Positions 34,403 through 42,614 of a DNA stretch of 52,596 nt are shown one piece after another (the first letter of the stretch is position 1; each line of letters opens with the position of its first letter). Source of the stretch: Candidatus Gallimonas gallistercoris (GTDB lineage Bacteria; Bacillota; Clostridia; Christensenellales; Borkfalkiaceae); NCBI GenBank assembly GCA_019117085.1, contig DXAJ01000033.1, positions 1-52,596 on the forward strand, written 5' to 3'. The position numbers and the translations under genes are program-made. The notes under the pieces are model-generated. The model saw only the letters and a program-made list of their open reading frames with translations. It had not been told where the DNA came from and searched no databases.

Positions 34403-34450
34403 TGGCTCCTTCTTTGAGGGAGCTGTCGAGCGCAGCGAGACTGAGGGAGT
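34403..34450. repeat. Dispersed repeat A, copy 3 (short form)
   Basis: Carries GGCTCCTTC at the left, GAGGGAGCTGTCGAGCG in the middle and ACTGAGGGAGT at the right, in the same orientation as 9321-9405 and reverse to 7870-7984. Confidence 0.7.
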
Positions 34451-34602
34451 CACCTTATTATATCTCCCGCAGCGCAAAAGCGTTGTTTTGCTCGCGGCAG
34501 TGCATAGAGTTCACGCATTTCTTTTGCTGCGCAAAACAAAGCGGCGTGCGCGTCCCACGCGGGGCGCGCACCCTCACAATGTGAATCTTCGGAGGCATTT
34601 TT

Positions 34603-36270
34603 ATGGCAAACACCTTTACAAACGGCAACAATATGGCGTCGCAGCGCTCGCTCCTGCGCGCCCTCGGCTGGACAGACAATGAGATGAAAAAGCCCATCGT
34701 GGGCATCATCTCGGCACAGAGCGACATCATCCCCGGGCATATGTACCTCGACCACGTCGCACGGGCGGCGGCGGAAGGCGTCATCGCGGCGGGCGGCAAG
34801 CCCGTCATCGTCCCATGCATCGGCGTATGCGACGGCATCGCGATGGGGCACAAAGGCATGAGGTACTCCCTCCCTTCGCGCGAGGTCATCGCCGACAGCG
34901 TGGAAATTTTGTCGAACGCCCACGCCTTCGACGGCATCATCCTCGTGGGCAACTGCGACAAGATCATCCCCGGCATGCTGATGGGCGCGGTGCGCGTCAA
35001 CAAGCCCGCCCTCTTTGTTTCGGGCGGCCCCATGCTCGCGGGGCGCAAGAACAAGAAAAAGCTCTCCCTCTCCTCCATGTTCGAGGCGGTGGGCGCCTAT
35101 ACTTCGGGGCACATCGACGAGAAGGAGCTGCATTCCTTCGAATGCACCGCCTGCCCCACCTGCGGCTCGTGCTCGGGCATGTTCACGGCGAACTCCATGA
35201 ACTGCCTTTTGGAAGCGCTCGGCATGGCACTCCCCGGCAACGGCACCATCCCCATGGTGTACTCGGCGCGCCTTGCGCTTGCCAAGCAGGCGGGCGAAGC
35301 GGTGATGGGGCTCATCGAAAAGAACGTCTGCCCGCGCGACATCCTCACCCCGACCGCCGTCAAGAACGCCGAACGCGTGGACATGGCGATCGGCGCAAGC
35401 TCCAACTCGGTGCTGCACCTTTTAGCGCTCGCGAGCGAGCTGGGCTTTACCAAAGAGCAGCTCTCCATCGACACGATGAACGAGATCTCCAAGACGACGC
35501 CCAATCTGTGCCGTCTGGCGCCTGCGGGCGAATATTACATCGAAGAGCTCAACGAAGTCGGCGGCATCTCCGCCGTCATCCGCTCCCTCATCGAGGCGGG
35601 GCTCTTCGAAGGCGAAGCGCTCACCTGCTCGCTCATGACGCAGGAGGCGCGCACGAAGGACGCCCGCGTCCTCGACGAGGAGATCATCCGCCCCGTCTCC
35701 AACCCCTATTCGAGCTACGGCGGGCTCGCCATCCTGAAGGGCAACCTCGCCCCCGAGGGCAGCGTCGTCAAGAAGAGCGCCGTCGACCCCAAGATGTACC
35801 ACCACTCGGGCCCCGCGCGCGTGTTCGACTCCGAAGAGGAGGCGATGGAAGCCATCTCCACGAACAAGATCCAAAAGGGCGACGTCGTCGTCATCCGCTA
35901 TGAAGGTCCCAAGGGCGGCCCCGGGATGCGCGAAATGCTCTCCCCCACCTCGTCCATCGTGGGCGCGGGCCTCGGCGACACCGTGGCGCTCATCACGGAC
36001 GGACGCTTCTCGGGCGCGACAAGGGGTGCCGCGATCGGCCACGTCTGCCCCGAAGCGGCGGCGGGCGGCGTCATCGGCGTCGTCGAAGAGGGCGACACCA
36101 TCGAGATCGACATCGAGAACGGCACGATCGACCTGAAAGTGCCCGAAGAGGTCATCAAAGCCCGCCTTGCAGCCTTCGTGCCCAAGGAAAAGCCCGTCGA
36201 AGGGTACTTGAAGCGCTACCGCGCCCTCGTCACCTCCGCTTCCGACGGCGCAGTCTTCAAAAAATTCTAA
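34603..36270 (+). CDS. ilvD: Dihydroxy-acid dehydratase
   Basis: A 555-residue iron-sulfur dehydratase forming 2-keto acids for valine and isoleucine. Cluster cysteines are visible in GNCDKIIPGM (about 117) and CTACPTCGSCSGMF (from 181). The phosphate-type loop and C-terminal TDGRFSGATRGAAIGHVCPEAAAGG segment are typical. GGAGG lies about 10 bases before the ATG. ilvC is not in the window. Confidence 0.96.
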   Translation: MANTFTNGNNMASQRSLLRALGWTDNEMKKPIVGIISAQSDIIPGHMYLDHVARAAAEGVIAAGGKPVIVPCIGVCDGIAMGHKGMRYSLPSREVIADSVEILSNAHAFDGIILVGNCDKIIPGMLMGAVRVNKPALFVSGGPMLAGRKNKKKLSLSSMFEAVGAYTSGHIDEKELHSFECTACPTCGSCSGMFTANSMNCLLEALGMALPGNGTIPMVYSARLALAKQAGEAVMGLIEKNVCPRDILTPTAVKNAERVDMAIGASSNSVLHLLALASELGFTKEQLSIDTMNEISKTTPNLCRLAPAGEYYIEELNEVGGISAVIRSLIEAGLFEGEALTCSLMTQEARTKDARVLDEEIIRPVSNPYSSYGGLAILKGNLAPEGSVVKKSAVDPKMYHHSGPARVFDSEEEAMEAISTNKIQKGDVVVIRYEGPKGGPGMREMLSPTSSIVGAGLGDTVALITDGRFSGATRGAAIGHVCPEAAAGGVIGVVEEGDTIEIDIENGTIDLKVPEEVIKARLAAFVPKEKPVEGYLKRYRALVTSASDGAVFKKF

Positions 36271-36278
36271 ATAAGGGC

Positions 36279-36345
36279 GCCGCCCGAAAGGGCGGCAGAA
36301 AAGAACGCGCGGGGCGCGGGGCATTTGCCCCGCGCCCCGCGCGTT
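36279..36345. terminator. Two strong hairpins between convergent ilvD and the LysR gene
   Basis: GCCGCCC-GAAA-GGGCGGC (36279-36296) and then a perfect 19-base inverted repeat with an ATTT loop (36304-36322 / 36327-36345, starting AACGCGCGGGGCG). Neither is followed by a T-run on either strand, so they are not ordinary intrinsic terminators, but they lie where a bidirectional one is expected. Confidence 0.6.
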
Positions 36346-36361
36346 ACCCTAAAACCCGCCC

Positions 36362-37183
36362 TCAAAAAAACCGCTCCTCCTCGCCCGCACGGCAGACGCG
36401 GTAACTTTTGAGCTTCATGCGCGAAAAGCCGACGGGCGCGACCTCCGCCAAAAGCCCCTCTTCGAGCTCTCTTTTGACGATGCCGCGCGGCAAAAAGGCA
36501 TAGCCGAGCCCCGCCGCCAGGAAATCTTTGACCTTGTTGGAATTATCCACCTCGAAGGGGAACACCTGCCCCGCGGGAAAGAGTTCGCGAAGATAAGAAC
36601 CGATCTCTTCGAGGGAAAAGTTGCACATGGCGCAGGGGAGCTTTCTCAGCTCCCCTTTCGTCACACCGCGGGGGAAGGCGTTCTTATCCCGCCGCACCAA
36701 AAGGACGAGCTCGTCTTCAAAGAAGGGCGTTGAGGTGTATCCCGCCCGCTTGACTGCCTGATAGCCGTACACGGCGTCGAGCGAACCGCTCCACAGCTGC
36801 TCTAAAAGCTCCGCCGAATGCCCGAGCGTCACGCGGAAATGCCCGCCCGCGGCGATGCCCCCGAAGATGCGCTCTTTGAGCATCCCCTCATAGACGGCGT
36901 TGGTCGCCCCCAGCCGCTGCTGCCGCTCGCCGCCCCGCACGGCGCTTTTCAGCGCGTCTTCGAGCTCGACGATGCGCCGCGCGTACTCCGCGAACAGCTT
37001 GCCCTCCTCGGTGAGGGAAAAATTGCGCGTATCCCGCCGCAGGAGCCTGACGCCCGCCTCTCGCTCGAGCTCTAAAATGCGGTTGGTCACCGTGGACTGC
37101 GCGACGAAGAGCTGCTCCGCCGCGCGCGTGAAATTGCGGAAGCGCACCACCAGCAAATAAGTGCGTAAATTCTCGGTATCCAT
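36362..37183 (-). CDS. LysR-family transcriptional regulator
   Basis: A 273-residue LysR protein. The N-terminal winged helix-turn-helix (about 1-60) has FRNFTRAAEQLFVAQSTVTNRILELEREAGVRLLRRD; the rest is the periplasmic-binding-like effector domain (LGHSAELLEQLWSGSLDAVYG). The start at 37183 (MDTENLRTYLLVV) is usual for the family although no ribosome binding site is visible. It is divergent from leuC across 110 bases that include a perfect palindrome in the leuC promoter, so it probably controls leuCDB in response to a pathway intermediate. This role is inferred from position. Confidence 0.9.
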   Translation of the reverse strand: MDTENLRTYLLVVRFRNFTRAAEQLFVAQSTVTNRILELEREAGVRLLRRDTRNFSLTEEGKLFAEYARRIVELEDALKSAVRGGERQQRLGATNAVYEGMLKERIFGGIAAGGHFRVTLGHSAELLEQLWSGSLDAVYGYQAVKRAGYTSTPFFEDELVLLVRRDKNAFPRGVTKGELRKLPCAMCNFSLEEIGSYLRELFPAGQVFPFEVDNSNKVKDFLAAGLGYAFLPRGIVKRELEEGLLAEVAPVGFSRMKLKSYRVCRAGEEERFF

Positions 37184-37232
37184 AAATGCGAATAATCGAT
37201 TACTCCGATTTAATAATTCGTTTTTTGTATGA

Positions 37233-37262
37233 TTGACGAGAGTATAGCACATGTGCTATAAT
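37233..37262 (+). promoter_or_regulatory. leuC promoter with overlapping 18-base palindrome
   Basis: TTGACG (37233-37238), 18 bases, TATAAT (37257-37262). TATAGCACATGTGCTATA (37243-37260) is a perfect palindrome that fills the spacer and enters the -10 box, a likely operator for the divergent LysR protein. The leader is about 25 bases, so there is no T-box. Confidence 0.8.
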
Positions 37263-37293
37263 TTTGTCAAACACAAACAAGGAGATAATCGCT

Positions 37294-38547
37294 ATGGGAA
37301 TGACGATGACGCAGAAGATCCTCGCCGCGCACGCGGGACTTTCTTGCGTGGAAGCGGGTCAACTCATCGAAGCAGAGCTCGATCTTGCACTTGCCAACGA
37401 CATCACCGCCCCCGTCGCCATCAACGAGGTGGAAAAGGCGGGCGGATGCGTGAAGTGCCGCGACAAAGTGGCGCTTGTGATGGATCACTTTACCCCGAAT
37501 AAGGACATCAAGGCCGCCTGCCAGGTGAAAAAGACGCGCGAATTCGCGAAGAAGGAGCAGGTGACGCACTTTTACGACGTGGGCAAAATGGGCATCGAAC
37601 ACGCCCTGCTGCCCGAACAGGGGCTCGTGGGCGCAGGCGACTGCGTGATCGGCGCAGACAGCCACACCTGCACCTACGGCGCGCTCGGCGCCTTCTCGAC
37701 GGGCGTTGGAAGCACCGACCTCGCCGCCGCCATGATGACAAACAAGGCGTGGTTCAAAGTCCCCGCCGCCCTCCGTTTCGAGCTCAAAGGCAGCCTCCCC
37801 CCTTACGTCACGGGCAAAGACCTCATCCTCCACATCATCGGCACGATCGGCGTGGACGGCGCGCTCTACAAGAGCATGGAATTTACGGACGAGGGAGTTT
37901 CTTCCCTCTCGATGGACGATCGCTTCACCGTCTGCAACATGGCGATCGAGGCGGGCGCGAAGAACGGCATCTTCCCCGTGGACGACAAGACGCTCGCCTA
38001 CATGGAAGGGCGCTTCAAGCGCACCCCCAAGATCTTCGAGGCGGACGCGGACGCGGAATATGAAAAGACGTATACGATCGACCTTTCCGCGCTGAAACCC
38101 ACCGTCGCCTTCCCCCATCTTCCCGAAAACTCGCGCACGGAGTGGGAGGAGCTTCCCATCCAGCAGGCGGTCATCGGCTCGTGCACGAACGGACGCATCT
38201 CCGATCTGCGCCAGGCAGCCGAGATCCTGCGCGGCAGGAAGGTCGCGGACGGCGTGCGCTGCATCGTCATCCCCGCGACGCAGGAAATTTATCTTCAAGC
38301 TCTCGAAGAAGGGCTCGTCGCCGACATGGTGAGAGCGGGCGCCGTCGTCTCCACCCCCACCTGCGGGCCGTGCCTCGGCGGACACATGGGCATCCTCGCC
38401 GACGGCGAACGCTGCGTTTCTACCACCAACCGCAACTTTGTCGGCCGCATGGGGCATATTTCGAGCGAAATTTATCTCGCGTCGCCCTACGTCGCCGCGG
38501 CGAGCGCCGTTTTAGGCCGCCTCGCGACCCCTCAGGAGGTAAAATAA
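37294..38547 (+). CDS. leuC: 3-isopropylmalate dehydratase, large subunit
   Basis: A 417-residue aconitase-family protein holding the [4Fe-4S] cluster for isomerising 2- to 3-isopropylmalate. The cluster ligands are Cys297 (GSCTNGR) and Cys357/Cys360 (TCGPCLGG). This is the shorter, LeuC2-type form found in Clostridia and Archaea. The start at 37294 follows AAGGAG at nine bases; an upstream TTG would extend it by ten residues but overlaps that site. leuD follows after one base. Confidence 0.95.
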   Translation: MGMTMTQKILAAHAGLSCVEAGQLIEAELDLALANDITAPVAINEVEKAGGCVKCRDKVALVMDHFTPNKDIKAACQVKKTREFAKKEQVTHFYDVGKMGIEHALLPEQGLVGAGDCVIGADSHTCTYGALGAFSTGVGSTDLAAAMMTNKAWFKVPAALRFELKGSLPPYVTGKDLILHIIGTIGVDGALYKSMEFTDEGVSSLSMDDRFTVCNMAIEAGAKNGIFPVDDKTLAYMEGRFKRTPKIFEADADAEYEKTYTIDLSALKPTVAFPHLPENSRTEWEELPIQQAVIGSCTNGRISDLRQAAEILRGRKVADGVRCIVIPATQEIYLQALEEGLVADMVRAGAVVSTPTCGPCLGGHMGILADGERCVSTTNRNFVGRMGHISSEIYLASPYVAAASAVLGRLATPQEVK

Positions 38548-38548
38548 C

Positions 38549-39028
38549 ATGAAAGTGCAAGGCACCGTGCATAAATTCGGCAGCAACGTCGATACCGACG
38601 TCATCATCCCCGCGCGCTATCTCAACACCTCTTCCCCCGAAGAGCTCGCCCTCCACTGCATGGAGGACATCGACAAGGACTTCGTGAACAAGGTACAAAA
38701 GGGCGACATCATCGTCGCCGAAGACAACTTCGGCTGCGGCTCTTCGCGCGAGCACGCGCCCATCGCCATCAAGGCGAGCGGCGTCTCCCTCGTCATCGCC
38801 AACACCTTCGCGCGCATCTTCTACCGCAATTCCATCAACATCGGGCTCCCTATCCTCGAATGTCCCGAAGCCGTCAAAGCGATCAAGGAAGGCGACAAAG
38901 TCTCCTGCGATCTTGCCCTCGGCGTCATCCGCGACGAGACGACGGGCGAGCAGTTCAAAGCGCAGCCCTTCCCGCCCTTCATCCAACGCATCATCGACGC
39001 GGGCGGGCTCATCAATTCGCTCAAATGA
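38549..39028 (+). CDS. leuD: 3-isopropylmalate dehydratase, small subunit
   Basis: A 159-residue swivelling domain that completes the LeuCD active site. [35 protein letters not shown] and [19 protein letters not shown] are classical. Length is that of the LeuD2 class. Its stop overlaps the next ATG by four bases. Confidence 0.96.
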   Translation: MKVQGTVHKFGSNVDTDVIIPARYLNTSSPEELALHCMEDIDKDFVNKVQKGDIIVAEDNFGCGSSREHAPIAIKASGVSLVIANTFARIFYRNSINIGLPILECPEAVKAIKEGDKVSCDLALGVIRDETTGEQFKAQPFPPFIQRIIDAGGLINSLK

Positions 39029-39585
39029 AAAAGCTCGGAACGGCATTCTATCTCATCCTGCTCGCGCTCACGCTGCTCGTGCTGGGGACGCTCGTCCTCT
39101 GGTTCCTGAAAAAGAACGACGTCTTCCTCTATCTCACCATCGCGCTCTTTGCCCTCTATCTTTTCCACCTCGTCTTCGGCATGGTGCGCGGATATAAGCG
39201 GGAAAAGCGCGAACAGACGACGGAAGACCTCCTTCGCGCGGAGCTCAAAGGCGGGAGCTGCGTCGTGTATCTTGCCTACTTCGGCGGCGAGCGGCATGTC
39301 AAAAAGCCCTCCCCCCATAAGACGGAATACCTTGCGGAGATCTACGCGCCTTCGGTGGACGGCGAACGCTTGAAAAAACATCTTTGGTTCGGGCTTTCGG
39401 ACAAAGAGGAAAAGCTCCTCTCGGCCGCAAAGCGGTACGAAGCCAAGATCGCCTACCCCGCGCTCTCCCTCATCGAAGGGAAGACCGTTTATCTTCCCGC
39501 AGGATTTTTTGAGGCAGCCAAGGAACAGGAAGCCTTTTCGGCGCTCCTCAACAAAAACACCATCGTTCTTTACGGAGAAAATTGA
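39025..39585 (+). CDS. Small membrane protein of unknown function inside the leu operon
   Basis: A 186-residue protein I cannot assign. Two membrane helices (about 7-27 and 33-53) are followed by a basic stretch ([16 protein letters not shown]) and a soluble cytoplasmic domain of about 120 residues ([43 protein letters not shown]). ATGA overlap with leuD shows translational coupling; leuB starts one base after its stop. The location suggests a link to leucine synthesis, or simple co-transcription of a housekeeping membrane protein. The open frame extends upstream through leuD, which is rejected. Confidence 0.8.
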   Translation: MKKLGTAFYLILLALTLLVLGTLVLWFLKKNDVFLYLTIALFALYLFHLVFGMVRGYKREKREQTTEDLLRAELKGGSCVVYLAYFGGERHVKKPSPHKTEYLAEIYAPSVDGERLKKHLWFGLSDKEEKLLSAAKRYEAKIAYPALSLIEGKTVYLPAGFFEAAKEQEAFSALLNKNTIVLYGEN

Positions 39586-39586
39586 A

Positions 39587-40675
39587 ATGAAAAAACACAT
39601 TGCAGTGCTCGCAGGCGACGGCATCGGCCCCGAGATCACGGACGGCGCCGTTACCGTCCTTCAAACAGTTGCCAAAAAATACGGCCACGAATTCACCTTC
39701 GAACCCCTCCTCATGGGCTGCTGCGCCATCGAAGCGTGCGGCGAACCGCTGCCCGCGCACACGGTGGAGCGCTGCCTCGCTTCGGACAGCGTGCTCTTAG
39801 GCGCCGTCGGCGGCATGGTGGGAGACCCCCGCTGGGATAATCTCCCGGGCGACAAGCGCCCCGAAGCGGGGCTCCTCGGCATCCGAAAGGCGATGGGGCT
39901 TTACTCCAACATCCGCCCCGCGCGGCTGTGGGCGCCCCTTGCGGACGCCTCCCCCTTAAAGCGAGAGCTCGTAAAAGACGGCATCGAGATCGTTGTCGTC
40001 CGCGAGCTCACGGGCGGCATCTACTTCGGCAAGCGCGGAAGATACGACGACGAAACGATGGGCGAGACCGCCTGGGACACCGAGACGTACTCCGTCCGCG
40101 AGATCGAGCGCATCGCCCGCATCGCGTGCGAACTTGCGAGAAAGCGCAAAAAGCACGTCATCTCCGTCGATAAGGCGAACGTGCTCGAAAGCTCGCGCCT
40201 GTGGCGGCGCACCGTGCACGCCTTTGCCGAACAGTACTACCCCGACGTCAAAGTCGAGGATATGCTCGTCGACAACGCGGCGATGCAGATCGTCAAAAAC
40301 CCCGCGCAGTTCGACGTGCTTCTAACTTCCAACATGTTCGGCGACATCCTCGCCGACGAAGCGGCGCAGGTGACGGGCAGCATCGGCATGCTCGCCTCCT
40401 CCTCTCTGGGCGACGGCACGCGCGGGCTGTACGAGCCCATCCACGGCTCGGCGCCCGACATCGCGGGGAAAGACGTCGCCAACCCCATCGCGACCATCCT
40501 CTCCGCCGCCATGATGCTGCGCGACTCCTTCTCGCTCACCGAAGAGTGCGCGGCGGTCGAGAACGCCGTCCTCAAAGTGCTCAACGAGGGCTGGCGCACG
40601 CCCGACATCATGAGCGAAGGCATGAAAAAGGTGGGCTGCCGCGAAATGACCCGCCTCATCGCAGAACGCATATGA
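39587..40675 (+). CDS. leuB: 3-isopropylmalate dehydrogenase
   Basis: A 362-residue NAD-dependent decarboxylating dehydrogenase making 2-ketoisocaproate. GDGIGPEI at the N-terminus, [54 protein letters not shown] and [23 protein letters not shown] near the C-terminus are the family signatures. Start at 39587 with GGAGAAAATTGAA upstream. Overlaps yggS by four bases. Confidence 0.96.
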   Translation: MKKHIAVLAGDGIGPEITDGAVTVLQTVAKKYGHEFTFEPLLMGCCAIEACGEPLPAHTVERCLASDSVLLGAVGGMVGDPRWDNLPGDKRPEAGLLGIRKAMGLYSNIRPARLWAPLADASPLKRELVKDGIEIVVVRELTGGIYFGKRGRYDDETMGETAWDTETYSVREIERIARIACELARKRKKHVISVDKANVLESSRLWRRTVHAFAEQYYPDVKVEDMLVDNAAMQIVKNPAQFDVLLTSNMFGDILADEAAQVTGSIGMLASSSLGDGTRGLYEPIHGSAPDIAGKDVANPIATILSAAMMLRDSFSLTEECAAVENAVLKVLNEGWRTPDIMSEGMKKVGCREMTRLIAERI

Positions 40676-41337
40676 TCCAAGAAAACGTGACCGCCCTCCT
40701 CAAAGAGCTGGAGGGCGGCAATTGCTATCATGAAAGGGTGACGCTCGTCGCCGCCACCAAGACGCGCACCCCCGCCGAGATCAACGAAGCGATCGCCGCG
40801 GGCATCACCGACATCGGCGAGAACAAGGTGCAGGAATTTACCGCCAAATTCGAAGAAGTGAACGGTGCGCGCCGCCACTTCATCGGGCATTTGCAACTCA
40901 ACAAGGTCAAGTACCTCATCGGCCGCACCGACCTTGTCGAATCCGTCGACCGCGACGAGCTCGCCTCGGAGCTTTCTAAACGCTCCGTGCGCGCGGGCAT
41001 CGTCACCGACATCCTCATCGAAGTCAACATCGGCTGCGAGGAGTCGAAGAGCGGCTATCCCCTCGAAGAGGCGTTCTCCGCCTATGAACGGCTCTCCCGC
41101 ACGGAAGGCCTCCGCGTCAAAGGGTTCATGGCGATGCTCCCCCTTGCGGGCGACGAAGGATACCTCGGCGGTCTTGTCGATAAGATGCGCGCCCTCTACG
41201 ATCGCGCGCGGGCGCACGATACGAACATCGAGCATCTTTCGATGGGCATGAGCGGGGACTGGCGGCTGTGCCTTGCCCACGGCTCCAATATGATCCGCCT
41301 CGGCACCGCCATCTTCGGCTCCCGCACCTGCCGGTGA
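40672..41337 (+). CDS. YggS/PROSC-family pyridoxal phosphate homeostasis protein
   Basis: A 221-residue TIM-barrel PLP-binding protein. Lys30 in LVAATKTR is the PLP lysine; [33 protein letters not shown] and LSMGMSGDW match the family. Members buffer PLP and affect amino acid and keto acid balance, including branched-chain metabolism in other bacteria. It starts in the leuB stop (ATGA), so it is tied to leucine synthesis here. The final codons (RTCR and stop) come from the first unit of the repeat array at 41325, so its natural end may have been replaced. Confidence 0.92.
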   Translation: MIQENVTALLKELEGGNCYHERVTLVAATKTRTPAEINEAIAAGITDIGENKVQEFTAKFEEVNGARRHFIGHLQLNKVKYLIGRTDLVESVDRDELASELSKRSVRAGIVTDILIEVNIGCEESKSGYPLEEAFSAYERLSRTEGLRVKGFMAMLPLAGDEGYLGGLVDKMRALYDRARAHDTNIEHLSMGMSGDWRLCLAHGSNMIRLGTAIFGSRTCR

Positions 41338-41625
41338 GGCAGTAGGAATTTACTCTGCTTTCAAGAAAAACCCCCGCAAAGATGTTCTCGCAGGCAAGGG
41401 GCTCTGATAGCACCTCGCCGGTGGGGCAGCACCTGCCGGTGAGGCAGTAGGAATTTACTCTGCTCTTACGAAAGCTCCCGCACCTGCCGGTGAGGCAGTA
41501 GGAATTTACGCTGCTTTCGAGAAAAACTCCAGCAAAGATGTTCTCGCCGACAAAGGGGCTCTGCAAAACGCCTCGCCCACCTGCCGGTGAGGCAGCAGGA
41601 ATTTACGCTGCTCTTGCGAAAATAC
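41325..41625. repeat. Array of four imperfect repeat units downstream of yggS
   Basis: Four copies of a unit beginning CACCTGCCGGTGAGGCAG and continuing TAGGAATTTAC start at 41325, 41430, 41481 and 41578. CTGCC-GGTGA-GGCAG can form a hairpin in each. Copies 1 and 3 are followed by a related 'GAAAAAC...GCAAAGATGTTCTCG...GGGGCTCTG' segment, and copies 2 and 4 by another (CTTACGAAA/CTTGCGAAA), so the array has a higher-order pattern. The remaining bases to 41708 hold only the next ribosome binding site. Confidence 0.85.
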
Positions 41626-41708
41626 CCGCAAATTTGTTCTCTCGGGCAAATAGCTCCGAGATGATCGCCCCACACCCCCGAAACCATAACAAACAAGAAG
41701 GAGAATTT

Positions 41709-42614
41709 ATGCCATCCGCCATCACCCATCAGCTTGTCGCCGAAGAGGCGCAAAAGCTCCTCCCCGAAGGGTTGCAGCACATCATCGAGCGCGCCCCCGA
41801 CGAATATTTCCTCGGCTGTCAGGGGCCCGATATGTTCTTTTTCTACCGCATCGGCAGCCGCAGCGAATATAACCTCGGAAAATTTTTGCACCGAAACCGC
41901 CCGTACGACGTGTTCCGCCTCTTCTGCCGCATCCTCTCGGGCGAACAGAACGCCCGCTTCCCCGTCTATTCGGACGAGGACCGCACGCGCGCCTTTGCCT
42001 ATATCCTCGGCTATATCGCCCACTACGCGACGGACAGCACCTTCCATCCCTTCGTCTACAACTATATGGAAGAGGAGAAGAGCGAAAAGCGCGTGCACCA
42101 GCTCATTGAAAACGACTGGGACGTGCATTTCCTGCGCAAGTTCCGCGGGCGGGAGGCGGAAAAGTTCCGCTGTGCGTTTTCGCCCAAAAAGATCGCAAAG
42201 AACGCCGCCGTTGCCCGCCTCTACGCCTGCCTTGCCGAAGAACTCGGCCGCGAGGAAGTAAAAAAGAGCAAATTCAACGCGGGGCTCAACAATTTCTGGC
42301 GGTATCTCACCTTCTTCCACGGGAAGTGCTATTCCTCGCAGCGCGCATGGGCGAAACTCGAACGCTTTTTCCGCGCAAAGCCCTTCCTCTCCTGCCTCTA
42401 CCCGCGCAAGCACCCCGACCCCGAATACCTCGCCCTGGACGGCTTTTCGCGCCTTTCGGAGGGCAAGGGCGGGAATGCCGACGAACTCTTCGACCGAGCC
42501 CGCGACGAGAGCGCACGCCTTGCCACGCTCTTCTGCGAATGCGTCCGCAGCGGAACGCCCCTTCCGCGCGAAGACTTCTCTTTGAGCTTCCTCACCGCTA
42601 AGCCCGTGGAATGA
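41709..42614 (+). CDS. Zinc-dependent phospholipase C-like protein
   Basis: A 301-residue, mostly helical protein of the Zn_dep_PLPC type. Putative metal ligands include His7 in SAITHQLVAEEA, Asp41 in QGPDMFFF, and the block YILGYIAHYATDSTFHPF (about 97-114) with its His and Asp. There is no signal peptide and no N-terminal Trp, unlike secreted clostridial phospholipases C, so it is probably cytoplasmic with an unknown substrate. The start at 41709 has AAGAAGGAG; the upstream open frame lies in the repeat array and is rejected. Overlaps the next gene by four bases. Confidence 0.85.
   Translation: MPSAITHQLVAEEAQKLLPEGLQHIIERAPDEYFLGCQGPDMFFFYRIGSRSEYNLGKFLHRNRPYDVFRLFCRILSGEQNARFPVYSDEDRTRAFAYILGYIAHYATDSTFHPFVYNYMEEEKSEKRVHQLIENDWDVHFLRKFRGREAEKFRCAFSPKKIAKNAAVARLYACLAEELGREEVKKSKFNAGLNNFWRYLTFFHGKCYSSQRAWAKLERFFRAKPFLSCLYPRKHPDPEYLALDGFSRLSEGKGGNADELFDRARDESARLATLFCECVRSGTPLPREDFSLSFLTAKPVE

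Larger units (their letters stand above)
34216..34602. repeat. Palindromic repeat island between ilvN and ilvD
   Basis: A gene-free 387-base stretch built from module B (34218-34256), hairpin GCGCCA-AGTA-TGGCGC (34323-34338), hairpin GGAGGG/CCCTCC (about 34355-34370), repeat A (34403-34450), part of module C (34474-34497) and a partial second B (34510-34540). The same modules occur at 14165-14775 in the opposite orientation. No promoter for ilvD could be picked out; ilvD may be transcribed through the island. Confidence 0.8.

Noticed and set aside
37263-37293. T-box before leuC
   Set aside because: The leader is about 25 bases long.
41325-41625. CRISPR array
   Set aside because: Spacing between units is uneven (105, 51 and 97 bases), the intervening segments are themselves repeated, and there are no cas genes.
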